Source: CAVTPD01 sp963736575 (GTDB taxonomy: Bacteria > Bacteroidota > Bacteroidia > Cytophagales > JAAEPT01). Taken from it: a DNA stretch of 64,000 bases. The stretch covers positions 930,001 to 994,000 of the forward strand of contig CAVTPD010000001.1 in assembly GCA_963736575.1 (NCBI GenBank). Direction: 5' to 3'. The position numbers were made by a program, and so were the translations under genes. Below the pieces are notes generated by a model. The model ran no database searches and was not told the origin of the DNA. It saw only the letters and a program-made list of their open reading frames with translations. Shown in pieces: positions 18,505-27,649 of the stretch. Every line of letters begins with the position of its first letter. The stretch's first letter is position 1.

Positions 18505-19974
18505 ATGAAAAGTTTACTTAAAAGTATTGTTGTTGCATGTATATTAATTGTCCTTATTGTATCCTGTCAAAAAGATGATCCCAAGGGTGATAAAAATGTT
18601 ACAGAAAATGATGATGAACAAATAGACCCAGATAAAGTTATTTCAGGGATTGAAGTTACATATGTTAAAAACAATACAACTCAGACAATTTTGATATCAG
18701 AAAATATTGGAAGTTGGACTTCTGTTGATGAAGTAGATGGAGTTACCGTTAAAAGATTAGGCGTGTCAACAGGATTGGAGGAAACTTATCCAAAGATATC
18801 TATGGATTTGCCATATAGTGAGGTTAAAGGGCTTTTTAGCACAACTTATGGAAATGAGGAAAGGTATCCAGATTATTTTAGTATAGACTTTTCTGAGGAA
18901 GATGTTTACTCCAATAATGTTGATGCCCAAGATAAAATTTTGGAAGAGTATATTGAACCGTGGTATGAAGTTTTATCAATTAGTGAAAGTGGAGAGGTTG
19001 TAATTGCGTTTGGAGGAACATTTATTAAATACCCAGAGTCTGGTGGGGAATATCAATCTATTTATATAGAAAAAGGGACATTTAAAGTTATGATTGAAGA
19101 TGATTATTCTTCTGTACAGGATAATTCATTACCTATAGCCAATCCTCCAATCGGCTCTAGTAATTCTAATAATGGAGACGGATCAAATATTGTATTGGAT
19201 TTTTCGATTAGAAAACCTCTGTCTTATACTACAAACGGAGAGATGCTTTATGATACGGTAACTTTAAAAATGGAGGTTACAAACTCAAATGCTGTACGTT
19301 ATAAATGGGAATTAACACAGGGAGACTATTATTATTCAGATAATTATTTTTTACACGAGAGTCCAAGTAAAACGTTCTCTAAAAATGTGAAATTAAGAAA
19401 CTTGTCAGATACTTGCGATTTTACCGTTAAACTAACAGGTTATGATAAAGATGGCAATAGTAAATCTATTTCTAAATCAGTAAGTGTACCCATGCTTAAA
19501 ACAAGGGTTTTTTATGATGGGATTGAATTGAAGGTTTCAGGTCCTGTGTACTATAAAATAAATGATGAAACTACTGTGGTTAATGGTCAGTCATCTTCTA
19601 ATAATTACATAGATATACGTGGATTAGAGTTTGCTTTATTATCATTAGATGATATCAGGTTCACGAATTTTAATAAATTTCCTGCCACCACTGCATTGGG
19701 TGATATTTGTCAAACTGATCAGTACTCGGTACCTGTAAGGAATGGTGAAAACACTTTTTTTATTGGAGGGTATAACACTAGATTGTCTGATCCAGACTGT
19801 AATTTTTCCAATTTATTAGTAGATAATTATACTATACAGCATGACAAAAACGCTTATTATAAGATTTTTGGCTTGTTACATTTTACCTTTAAGTTAAAGG
19901 GCGATAGTAAACTGCATGAACTAGAAATTTATCATTTAGCTTCGGGGAGTATGTTAGGTGTTCCAGGGGAGTAA
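18505..19974 (+). CDS. Lipoprotein of unknown function
   Basis: 489 aa with a lipoprotein signal peptide (hydrophobic to IVLIVSC, lipid cysteine at 21) followed by an acidic, disordered linker rich in Asp, Glu and Asn. The rest looks beta-rich with a PKD-like region around 225-330 (LKMEVTNSNAVRYKWELTQG). No sorting domain is seen, so it is likely anchored in the outer membrane. No family is recognised. It is a single gene with no obvious operon partner. Confidence 0.7.
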   Translation: MKSLLKSIVVACILIVLIVSCQKDDPKGDKNVTENDDEQIDPDKVISGIEVTYVKNNTTQTILISENIGSWTSVDEVDGVTVKRLGVSTGLEETYPKISMDLPYSEVKGLFSTTYGNEERYPDYFSIDFSEEDVYSNNVDAQDKILEEYIEPWYEVLSISESGEVVIAFGGTFIKYPESGGEYQSIYIEKGTFKVMIEDDYSSVQDNSLPIANPPIGSSNSNNGDGSNIVLDFSIRKPLSYTTNGEMLYDTVTLKMEVTNSNAVRYKWELTQGDYYYSDNYFLHESPSKTFSKNVKLRNLSDTCDFTVKLTGYDKDGNSKSISKSVSVPMLKTRVFYDGIELKVSGPVYYKINDETTVVNGQSSSNNYIDIRGLEFALLSLDDIRFTNFNKFPATTALGDICQTDQYSVPVRNGENTFFIGGYNTRLSDPDCNFSNLLVDNYTIQHDKNAYYKIFGLLHFTFKLKGDSKLHELEIYHLASGSMLGVPGE

Positions 19975-20016
19975 GTAGAATTCCTTTCTTAAGGGATTGA
20001 TAACGAATAACAGTTA

Positions 20017-20045
20017 AAGACCTGCCTACTTGTTAGGTAGGTCTT
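20017..20045. terminator. Hairpin between converging genes
   Basis: AAGACCT/AGGTCTT and CCTA/TAGG arms separated by one G-T pair, loop CTTGT. There is no good T run on the plus strand; a short one exists on the minus strand. It may serve both the lipoprotein gene and the GNAT gene. Confidence 0.5.
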
Positions 20046-20103
20046 GTGCTTTATTCCAGATGCGTTAAACCAATATATATATATCCGTTGCGATTAAAGT
20101 AGC

Positions 20104-20511
20104 TCAATACTCTTCACCAGTATAAATCCACATAGATTCGGTGTTTCCAGCTTTTTCGAACCCACATTTTTTGTAAAAATCAGTTGCTCTTTTGTCGGCT
20201 AACACAATTTGTTGGTAAAAACCTTCATAAATATTGGTCATTTCAGCCATTATTTTCTGGCCAATTCCTTCGCCCTGAAAGTCGGGGTGTACCACTAAAT
20301 GCGGATAGTATACCACTAAATAACCGTCGGAAATGGCGTTTCCCAAACCGATTAATTGCTCTTTGTGAAATGCTTGAATTAAAGTATGCGAATTTTTTAG
20401 TGCTAAAATTAATTCGGTAGGGATCTCTACTGAAGACACATTATTGGCTTCATACAAATCTAAAATTGCGTCTGTATTAATAGACGCATTGGTACGTAAT
20501 TCTATTTCCAT
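20104..20511 (-). CDS. GNAT family N-acetyltransferase
   Basis: Acetyl-CoA-dependent acyltransferase of 135 aa. The acetyl-CoA loop is visible as VVHPDFQGEGIGQKIMAEM (residues about 77-95), and the C-terminal ATDFYKKCGFEKAG is typical for GNATs. Substrate is unknown. It stands alone, converging with the lipoprotein gene. Confidence 0.88.
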   Translation of the reverse strand: MEIELRTNASINTDAILDLYEANNVSSVEIPTELILALKNSHTLIQAFHKEQLIGLGNAISDGYLVVYYPHLVVHPDFQGEGIGQKIMAEMTNIYEGFYQQIVLADKRATDFYKKCGFEKAGNTESMWIYTGEEY

Positions 20512-20617
20512 TTATTAAAAATGTGTAAAATACTTATGTAAGATATACCAAATACGATAAGATTACAAGGAAATGTTGTAAATCAGTGTTTGTTAATTTA
20601 TTTATAAGTGGTTGTTC

Positions 20618-21187
20618 TTAAGTATGTTCTGGTAATTTGTTGATTTTAGGTTGCAACACCCATATACCAAAAGGGAAAAACCATATCATAAAGAATTCTC
20701 CCATACAACCTTCAAAAGTAACGTGCTTTTGTAGACGTACCGTTTTATACGTTCGGGCGGTAAAATACATGCAATAGAATAGACAGACCATAGAAACAAT
20801 GTGAAAGGGAGTCATCACATTAAAAAAAGAAGGGTCAATGTAATTGTCTTTTAGACTGAAGACAAAGTAGACAGCAGCAAAAACAAAATATAATAAAGGT
20901 ATAATAAGGGCTACTTTAAACCAGGTTGTTTTTAATTGGTGTTCTGGGGTAATTAATTTTTGTAAGCCCAAACCAACAGCCCAAAACCAACCCATATAAG
21001 TAATAACAACAATCACCAAGGAAGCAGAAAGAAACCCCATGTAGTTGTATATCATTGCTGGAAATGGATTCATTTCAGAAGAGGCAGTATCGGTCATTTT
21101 CATGCCTAAGAAAAATTGAAGTGCCATTGGCAATAAAAACGTAAGAGTAAAAAGGTGCCACGCTTTAGCTTTCAGAAACAGTTTCAT
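20618..21187 (-). CDS. Integral membrane protein of unknown function
   Basis: Start chosen at the ATG at 21187 (MKLFLKAKAWHLF), giving 189 aa; the frame is open upstream but with no better start. About five hydrophobic segments are visible, the last (FFMIWFFPFGIWVLQPKIN) resembling the short WxFPxGxWxLQP end found in some uncharacterised Bacteroidota membrane proteins. No catalytic motif is seen. It diverges from the MscS gene. Confidence 0.7.
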   Translation of the reverse strand: MKLFLKAKAWHLFTLTFLLPMALQFFLGMKMTDTASSEMNPFPAMIYNYMGFLSASLVIVVITYMGWFWAVGLGLQKLITPEHQLKTTWFKVALIIPLLYFVFAAVYFVFSLKDNYIDPSFFNVMTPFHIVSMVCLFYCMYFTARTYKTVRLQKHVTFEGCMGEFFMIWFFPFGIWVLQPKINKLPEHT

Positions 21188-21303
21188 AATTTGCTGTGTT
21201 TTTGGTGCTGCTTGTAATAACAAATTTCAGAAAATCGGGTTCAATCTAAGTTTATAAATTCCTTTTCAGTAAACCTTTTTAAAGTTGGTGCTGTTAAAAG
21301 CGC

Positions 21304-22179
21304 ATGGATGTATGGTCAACGTTAAAAACTAATATAGAAGGTTACTGGGACATACTTATTTTAAGTATCCCAAAAATTGCGGTTTCACTATTAATTGTGG
21401 GGTTCTTTTTCTTAGTAGCACTTTCTATTAGTAAAATATTAAGGGCTAAAATTGGTAAAACTTCCGATTCTATTACGGTAAATTTTATTGTGAGGCTTAT
21501 TAAGTCTGTAATGATGGTAACGGGCTTAATCTTGGGTTTACATGCCTTGGGTTTCGAAAGTTTAGCTGGTGGATTATTAGCCAGTGCTGGTGTTGGTGCT
21601 ATTATTTTTGGTTTTGCTTTTAAAGAAATAGGAGAGAATTTCTTAGCGGGTATCATACTGGTTTTTGACCGTCCGTTTAATATTGGTGATACGGTTTCGG
21701 TAAATGGAAATATGGGTAATGTAGTTCAGTTAAAATTTAGAACTACGCAGATTAAATCTTTTGATGGAAAAGATATTTATGTGCCCAATGGCGCTGTGAT
21801 ACGGAACGATTTATACAATTATACCCGTGATGGTTTTCTAAGAATTGATTTTATGATTGGTGTAGATTACGACGATGATTTAAATAAAGCCATTAAATTG
21901 GTTACCGATAAAGTTAATTCCTATCCTGAAATACTCCGCTCGGAACAAACACAAGTGATTGTTAATGATTTTGGCACCAATACCGTAAATTTAAAAATCA
22001 TGTTTTGGATAGATACCTACGATTATAAAGTGACGGTTTTAGACCTAAAAAGTAAAATTATGGTAGAAGTGAAAAACCTTCTTATGGAACAAGAATTTGG
22101 ACTTCCGGCCAATATTCAGGAAATAAAAATGTACCGCCCAGACCCTATTCCAATTATTGTAAAGAAGGAAGCTTCTTAA
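21304..22179 (+). CDS. MscS-type small-conductance mechanosensitive channel
   Basis: Osmotic safety valve of the inner membrane; 291 aa, the usual short MscS size. There are three N-terminal TM segments. The pore helix is glycine/alanine-rich (GGLLASAGVGAIIFGFAFK) and the beta domain begins FDRPFNIGDTVSVNG; IYVPNGAVIRNDLYNYTR is also characteristic. The cytoplasmic vestibule region follows to the C-terminus. A single gene, without a visible terminator before the converging dehydrogenase. Confidence 0.93.
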   Translation: MDVWSTLKTNIEGYWDILILSIPKIAVSLLIVGFFFLVALSISKILRAKIGKTSDSITVNFIVRLIKSVMMVTGLILGLHALGFESLAGGLLASAGVGAIIFGFAFKEIGENFLAGIILVFDRPFNIGDTVSVNGNMGNVVQLKFRTTQIKSFDGKDIYVPNGAVIRNDLYNYTRDGFLRIDFMIGVDYDDDLNKAIKLVTDKVNSYPEILRSEQTQVIVNDFGTNTVNLKIMFWIDTYDYKVTVLDLKSKIMVEVKNLLMEQEFGLPANIQEIKMYRPDPIPIIVKKEAS

Positions 22180-22215
22180 AAGCTATACATTCAGAAACTT
22201 CCTATTAACTGTCTT

Positions 22216-23205
22216 CTAAATTTTTACCTCATTAGTGTTTTCAATTCCATGGCTGAAATCATAAATGTTTTTAAGTGTAGTAATAGCAATTTGCTGTAAA
22301 GCTTCTTCAGTAAAAAAGCCTTGGTGTGAGGTGATTAATACATTAGGGAAAGAAATCAACCGCATAATTAAATCGTCTTGAATAATGCTTTCAGAAAGAT
22401 CCTCAAAGAACAATTGTTCTTCTTGTTCGTAAACATCTATTCCTAAATAACCCAGTTTTCCAGCTTTTAATGCTTCAATAGCATCTAAGGCTTCTATTAA
22501 AGCGCCCCGGCTGGTATTGATTAACATCACACCATCTTTCATATTAGCTAGTGTTTTTTTGTTAATGATATGCTTAGTAGCTTCCGTTAAGGGACAATGC
22601 AATGAAATAACATTAGATTGTGCCAGAAGATCATCTAGTTCAACATAATTAACGCCTGTCTTTTTTAATTCTTCCGAAGGGTATTTATCATAAGCTATTA
22701 CATTACAACCAATTCCCAGCATAATTCGGGCGAAAATAGCGCCTATTTTACCGGTGCCAATAACACCTACGGTTTTGCCTTTTAAGTCAAATCCTTTTAA
22801 TCGGTCTAATGAAAAGTTGCCCTCTCTAATCCTGTTGTAAGCCTTGTGTGTTTTTCGGTTTAAGGTCATTATTAATGCCAAGGCATGTTCTGCAACCGAA
22901 TCTGGTGAGTAGGAAGGGACGCGGAATATTTTAACGCCGTTTTTTTCTGCTGCTTCTAGGTCTACATTATTAAACCCAGCACAACGTAGAACAATAAGTT
23001 TTATACCATTTTCTGCTAATTTCTCAATGACATCTGCACCCACTTTATCATTTACAAAAACACAAATACCATCATAACCTCCCGTTAATTTTACGGTGTC
23101 TATATTTAGTGGTACTTCAAAGTATTTTAACTGAATATTATAGGTATTGAATTTATCTAAATATTCTTCGTCATAAGGCTTGGTACTGAATACAGCTATT
23201 TTCAT
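22216..23205 (-). CDS. ldhA: D-lactate dehydrogenase-like 2-hydroxyacid dehydrogenase
   Basis: NAD-dependent reduction of pyruvate to D-lactate (or a related 2-oxoacid); 329 aa. The Rossmann motif is GVIGTGKIGAIFARIM at about 147-162. The catalytic Arg lies in INTSRGALIE, the Glu in GIDVYEQEEQLFFED, and the His in LITSHQGFFTEEAL. The N-terminus (MKIAVFSTKPYDEEYLDKF) is the classical start of fermentative LdhA proteins. Cytosolic, monocistronic. Confidence 0.9.
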   Translation of the reverse strand: MKIAVFSTKPYDEEYLDKFNTYNIQLKYFEVPLNIDTVKLTGGYDGICVFVNDKVGADVIEKLAENGIKLIVLRCAGFNNVDLEAAEKNGVKIFRVPSYSPDSVAEHALALIMTLNRKTHKAYNRIREGNFSLDRLKGFDLKGKTVGVIGTGKIGAIFARIMLGIGCNVIAYDKYPSEELKKTGVNYVELDDLLAQSNVISLHCPLTEATKHIINKKTLANMKDGVMLINTSRGALIEALDAIEALKAGKLGYLGIDVYEQEEQLFFEDLSESIIQDDLIMRLISFPNVLITSHQGFFTEEALQQIAITTLKNIYDFSHGIENTNEVKI

Positions 23206-23239
23206 GGCGTAGTTAAAAATTGTAATGGTATTAAATAAA

Positions 23240-23264
23240 AAAGACCGATGATATACCGGTCTTT
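23240..23264 (-). terminator. Terminator of the T9SS gene at 23291
   Basis: AAAGACCG / CGGTCTTT stem; on the minus strand it is followed by a T run, as expected after the leftward T9SS gene. Confidence 0.8.
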
Positions 23265-23290
23265 CAATTAAATGTAGGTTTTTTTATTTT

Positions 23291-24742
23291 TTAATGAAGG
23301 ATAATTTTTCCTTGTTTAAGTAGTTGTTTCTTTTGGTTAAATACTTGAATAACATATAAACCAGAAATTATTCCGTTGGTTTGAATAAGGCCATTTTCAC
23401 TAATAGCTTGTTCTAAGACCAATTCACCACGGCTATTAATGATTTTAACTGTAGAGACATCATTATTACCAATAATTTTAAATTGTTGAGAGGCAGGATT
23501 TGGAGACCAAGTTATTCCATTGTTGTTCTCAAAGTTAAAATTTGGTTTATTGGTAATAACTCTACCTTTAGCAAATACAGTAGAATCTAAGGAATACGTT
23601 TTTCCTAAATAATTGATTTTCCCTACCCTAGTAGTATCGGTGAATTCTGTAAATGTTATAGTGTATTCATCATTTTCTTCTGAATATCTTTCCTCATCCG
23701 TTCTTATAAGATTCCCGCTTTGATCATATGTGTATTTATATTTCGAATATAGTTTGAATGCCCCATTGTAAATACCGTGTATTTCTTTTCGGTATATTTT
23801 ACCATTCGTAATTTCTGTTTCCGTTTTTATAGAATCATATCTAAGCATGTTAATACCGCCGCCAGTTATCTCAGGTTTATATCTATAAATCCATGTAGTA
23901 TTGTTGCCATTATTATAGGTTTTCTCTTCAATTTCTGTTATTTCTAGTTGGATGGGGGGAGCGCTTTCTGGTATTTCATCTGTATACGATGTTTTTTTAG
24001 TAATTCTATTTTGTTGATCGTATTCGTAAGTAACCATAGAGCTGTATTGCTCAAGTGAAGCACTGTCAGCAGCAGAGTAAGAGACTGAGTTTTGAATTAA
24101 GCCATTGGCATCTAAAGTATCTATGTAAATGCCAAACCAATTATCGGATTTTTCTACTTGCCATTGAATGTTACCTTCTTTTTTAAAATAGCCATTTTGG
24201 TAAAGCTGCATTGTAGTTTCACTTTCAGAATCTCTTCCTTTATAATTGTACCATGCTCCTCTATTTGCATTTTTTTCTGCGTTTGGGTCTATGTAATACG
24301 TTCCTAAAAAATAATAATAAAGCGGTTCTTCTTCATAATCTACATCTCCACCGTAAGAGTATAGGGTGTCGTTTCTATAAATGTTTTTGTATTGAACTTC
24401 TTCGGAAATATCGGTAGTGCCAATTTCATATAAAACACTTCTTATCTCTGGGAAATAAGCCTGTTTAATTACGCCAATTTCAAGATCAGATAATTCAAAA
24501 TAATCTGTGTTCATAAAATAAAGGTCAGCATTATCCGGTGATTTACGGTTTAAGCTATCTTTGAAATTAGGGTTTACATCCCTGTTTATCTCCATGAGTT
24601 TTACCCAAAAAGCATCACCTTCCGCATTAAAATTTAAATACCGTTCAATCACTTGTTCAAAACCAATTTGTTTTGGAGTTGGTATTTGTGCTATTATGTC
24701 TAAAGAGATAAAAACAAGGATAAATAAGTAAAAGTGTTTCAT
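23291..24742 (-). CDS. Secreted protein with type A T9SS sorting domain
   Basis: 483 aa when started at MKHFYLFILVF (24742), which gives a proper signal peptide ending near IIAQ; the longer frame would bury it behind 14 residues. The middle part contains YD-like strand pairs (MVTYEYDQQNRITKKTSY, YKYTYDQSGNLIRTDEERY). The C-terminal about 75 residues form a sorting domain (WSPNPASQQFKI, then LYVIQVFNQKKQLLKQGKI). It is exported through the T9SS; function unknown. Confidence 0.8.
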   Translation of the reverse strand: MKHFYLFILVFISLDIIAQIPTPKQIGFEQVIERYLNFNAEGDAFWVKLMEINRDVNPNFKDSLNRKSPDNADLYFMNTDYFELSDLEIGVIKQAYFPEIRSVLYEIGTTDISEEVQYKNIYRNDTLYSYGGDVDYEEEPLYYYFLGTYYIDPNAEKNANRGAWYNYKGRDSESETTMQLYQNGYFKKEGNIQWQVEKSDNWFGIYIDTLDANGLIQNSVSYSAADSASLEQYSSMVTYEYDQQNRITKKTSYTDEIPESAPPIQLEITEIEEKTYNNGNNTTWIYRYKPEITGGGINMLRYDSIKTETEITNGKIYRKEIHGIYNGAFKLYSKYKYTYDQSGNLIRTDEERYSEENDEYTITFTEFTDTTRVGKINYLGKTYSLDSTVFAKGRVITNKPNFNFENNNGITWSPNPASQQFKIIGNNDVSTVKIINSRGELVLEQAISENGLIQTNGIISGLYVIQVFNQKKQLLKQGKIILH

Positions 24743-24995
24743 AACAATTTTCAATATTGTTTTTTGTGAAAATAGTATGGTCAAAAGTAATAATAAACAA
24801 TAAATCTTTAAAGGATAGTGGGTTAAAAAATACTGAACTGATGCGTTTTATACCAATTTGGTAGTGCAATACGATTTAACATACTTAATGCCCAAGCCAA
24901 TATTTATTTTGCTTGTAAATCGAGATTGTAGTTTTAAACTTTTAATTATAAAATCTGTTAAGTAAACATCATTCGTACATCCCATTAAAGAATTT

Positions 24996-25808
24996 ATGCG
25001 ATTATTCAGCCTTATAATGTTAAGCTTTTTGTTCTTGAGTTGCGCATCTAAAAAGCACAGAAACGTTAGCTATTTACCAGAATCTTCTAAAAAAGCTCCT
25101 TCGCTCAATATTTTTGTTCCGAAAAAGAAATCAACCGAACCATATCCAGTTTTATTGTTTGTGCATGGTGGTAATTGGGATGCAGGAAATAAAAACTTTT
25201 ACAGTTTAATAGGTAGAAGATTTGCTAAAAAGGGAGTTGTATTTATTTCGGTAGGATATACCTTAAGTCCAGATGCAGATTACGATAAAATGACTACTCA
25301 AATTTCCGAAGCAATAAAGTGGACTCTTGAAAATATTTCTACCTACGGGGGAAATCCTAAAAAGCTATTTTTAACGGGGCATTCCGCCGGTGGGCATCTT
25401 GTTGCTTTGGCTTGTATGAAACCTAAATACGGCGTTGATCAAGAAAATATAGCTGGTATTATTTTAAATGACGCTGCCGGATTAGATATGCATCATTATT
25501 TACAAAGTCACCCACCAACAGAAAAAAACCATTATCTAACCACTTGGTCAGATGATCCTAAGGTTTGGGAAGCAGCTTCACCCATAAATTATATTTCTGC
25601 TGAAAACCCATCCTTTATGGTGTATTTAGGGACTAAAACTTATCCGTCTATTAAAACATCTAACGAACGATTTTTGAGGGCTTTAAAACCCTATCAAGAT
25701 ATTAGTCCAATAAAAATTGATAAAAAACATGTAGGAATGATTACCCAATATTTCAACGGTAAGAGTAAACGATACACAGAAGTTTTAGAATTTATAAACA
25801 AACAATAA
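24996..25808 (+). CDS. Alpha/beta hydrolase lipoprotein (BD-FAE/esterase-lipase type)
   Basis: Serine esterase of 270 aa anchored by a lipobox (FLFLSC, cysteine at 16). The oxyanion motif HGGNWDAG and the nucleophile elbow GHSAGG are present, and the catalytic histidine is probably that in KKHVGM near 247. The family hydrolyses small ester substrates, often acyl groups on sugars. It is a single gene ended by a perfect 34-bp palindrome. Confidence 0.88.
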   Translation: MRLFSLIMLSFLFLSCASKKHRNVSYLPESSKKAPSLNIFVPKKKSTEPYPVLLFVHGGNWDAGNKNFYSLIGRRFAKKGVVFISVGYTLSPDADYDKMTTQISEAIKWTLENISTYGGNPKKLFLTGHSAGGHLVALACMKPKYGVDQENIAGIILNDAAGLDMHHYLQSHPPTEKNHYLTTWSDDPKVWEAASPINYISAENPSFMVYLGTKTYPSIKTSNERFLRALKPYQDISPIKIDKKHVGMITQYFNGKSKRYTEVLEFINKQ

Positions 25809-25810
25809 TT

Positions 25811-25844
25811 ATTATATAAATCACCAATTGGTGATTTATATAAT
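25811..25844. repeat. Perfect 34-bp palindrome
   Basis: ATTATATAAATCACCAA followed at once by its exact reverse complement, starting 2 bp after the esterase stop. It could act as a terminator hairpin without loop, or as a protein-binding site. Confidence 0.75.
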
Positions 25845-26262
25845 GGCATATGTATGCTTTTAAAACACCTACTGCACCGTAATTGATTTTTGAAAGCACT
25901 AATAATTATAAATAATTGCTTGAGTTGAAAATTTCTTTCAAAAAAAAATCTAAAAATAGTATTCAATTTTAGAATGAATATTACCATAGGGTTTACGCCC
26001 TTAAATCATTCTTTTTTATTGAGTATTGTTTAAATGTGGCCTATTTGTGTTAAAAAGCTGTTAATTTTTTGTAGTGTATATCAGTTGTTTTTAATCTGTC
26101 TTGTGTTTTTTGTTTCCGTTTTTGTATAAAATTAGTGGCATAAATTATGCTCTTTTTGATCCTGTAAGATTTGTGATTGCTACGGTTTTTTATACCTTGA
26201 CTTCCGTCAAACTCACTTAAGGAGTTCTAAATGTTCTTTCAACCATCTAAACCAATTTTTGT
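25845..26262. other. Intergenic region before the catabolic operon
   Basis: 418 bp, very AT-rich. No protein of useful size was found, except a 14-codon reading frame at 26231-26275 behind an AAGGAG sequence. A small AGGG/CCCT hairpin lies near 25987. No perfect TAnnTTTG box was found; the operon promoter is probably here but I cannot place it. Confidence 0.5.
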
Positions 26263-26275
26263 ATGCAGAAATTAA
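26231..26275 (+). CDS. Possible 14-residue leader peptide
   Basis: ATG at 26231 with AAGGAG seven bases before it, reading MFFQPSKPIFVCRN and stopping inside the aminotransferase gene, whose own ATG (26263) has no such site. It may couple translation to the main gene or be chance. Confidence 0.3.
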   Translation: MFFQPSKPIFVCRN

Positions 26276-27636
26276 AAGATGCCATCGCTAATTCAAATTT
26301 CTATGCATTTGAAGAGCACCAGTCGGTGAATGATTCTAATGCTTTAGAAACACTGAAAAATTCTTTGAGAGGACATATTGGTCCGTATTCTATTGATGTA
26401 AGAAAAAGTAAAGGTTCTTATGCCTTTATGCCTTCTGAAGATCGTTTTCTATTAGATATGAACCAGTCGTTGTCGGCTAGGCCCTTAAGTTATAATCATC
26501 CCATTTTTAATGACGAAGAATATAAAGACTTAGTGGCGCTCTATGCCGCTAATAAAATAGCTTACAGTACCTATCACAATACCGATATAGCCAAAGCAAC
26601 CAAGATTATTCAAGATCTTTTTGTAGAACCAGCAGGGTATGACCATATATTTTACATTGCAGGTGGTGCTAAAGCCGTAGAAGTTGCGGTGCATATCGCC
26701 ATTATTAACAAAGTTGAAAAAAACCTTCAAGCTGGAAAAGGAGAGATAGGGAATACCATCATCAGTTTGTTTGGAGATTATCATGGGAGAGGTTTAGGTC
26801 TTAGATCTATCACTACTTCGGTACCCGATAAAAATGAGTTTTTACCAACGTTTGCGGCTTGGAAAACCTTAGATCCACCACTTTCAGTAAGTGAAGTGCC
26901 TGCTGCTTTAGATAAATTAGAACAATTAATTTTAGAGGTAGGGCCAGATAATTTGGCAGGCTTTTTAACGGAAGATATGATTCAGTGCGGTTGGGGAGAC
27001 CGTTATATTCCAGCAGAATTCTTTCACGGTGTTCGTGAATTAGCAGATAAATATGATTTCTATTTTATAGCAGATGCCGTACAAACGGGAATGTACGCTT
27101 CAGGTAGCCCATTTGCTCATCAAGCGCTGGGTTCAGTACAGCCAGACATTATTGCTGGTTGCAAAAAATCATATACAGGTTATGTATTAGTAACCAATAA
27201 AATTCTTGAAGTTAAAGGAAATGCCATCGATTCTACTATTTCGATAAACTCTACTTTTGGGGGGCATTTACCAGATATCCTTTCTTGGGCTTACGTTTTA
27301 CAAGCCATTAAGCAAGAAGGATTAATTGAAAACATAAAAGAACGTGGTGCTCAATTTGTAGCGGGACTTTCAAAAATAGCCGCTAAATACGAAGAAGTAA
27401 CCAATCCTAGAGGTATTGGCTTAATGGGGATAGCCTTAAGTGCACCAAACGGTGAATTTCTTCAGAAAGTAACTAAGCAATGTCATAAAAACGGCTTAAT
27501 TATCTTCCCAGGTACAACACCTGCACCAGATGGTTATGCCATTCGTTTTAGACCCGTTTTAGATGTTACAGAAGAAGAAGTCGAAGAAACACTTCGTATT
27601 TTAGATTTATCATTGGAAGAAGTTACAAAAGGTTAA
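26263..27636 (+). CDS. Class III PLP aminotransferase (lysine 6-transaminase/diamino-acid type)
   Basis: Fold-type I omega-aminotransferase of 457 aa. The PLP-contacting region is FIADAVQTGMYASG (the usual Glu after Asp is Ala here) and the Schiff-base lysine lies in IIAGCKKSYTG. YHGRGLGLRS and the C-terminal RFRPVLDVTEEEVEE resemble lysine 6-transaminases. The family moves a terminal amino group of a diamino acid to 2-oxoglutarate. It is the first gene of a four-gene operon and its neighbours suggest a semialdehyde product. The exact substrate is inferred only. Confidence 0.82.
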   Translation: MQKLKDAIANSNFYAFEEHQSVNDSNALETLKNSLRGHIGPYSIDVRKSKGSYAFMPSEDRFLLDMNQSLSARPLSYNHPIFNDEEYKDLVALYAANKIAYSTYHNTDIAKATKIIQDLFVEPAGYDHIFYIAGGAKAVEVAVHIAIINKVEKNLQAGKGEIGNTIISLFGDYHGRGLGLRSITTSVPDKNEFLPTFAAWKTLDPPLSVSEVPAALDKLEQLILEVGPDNLAGFLTEDMIQCGWGDRYIPAEFFHGVRELADKYDFYFIADAVQTGMYASGSPFAHQALGSVQPDIIAGCKKSYTGYVLVTNKILEVKGNAIDSTISINSTFGGHLPDILSWAYVLQAIKQEGLIENIKERGAQFVAGLSKIAAKYEEVTNPRGIGLMGIALSAPNGEFLQKVTKQCHKNGLIIFPGTTPAPDGYAIRFRPVLDVTEEEVEETLRILDLSLEEVTKG

Positions 27637-27649
27637 AAGGAGGTTCTAT

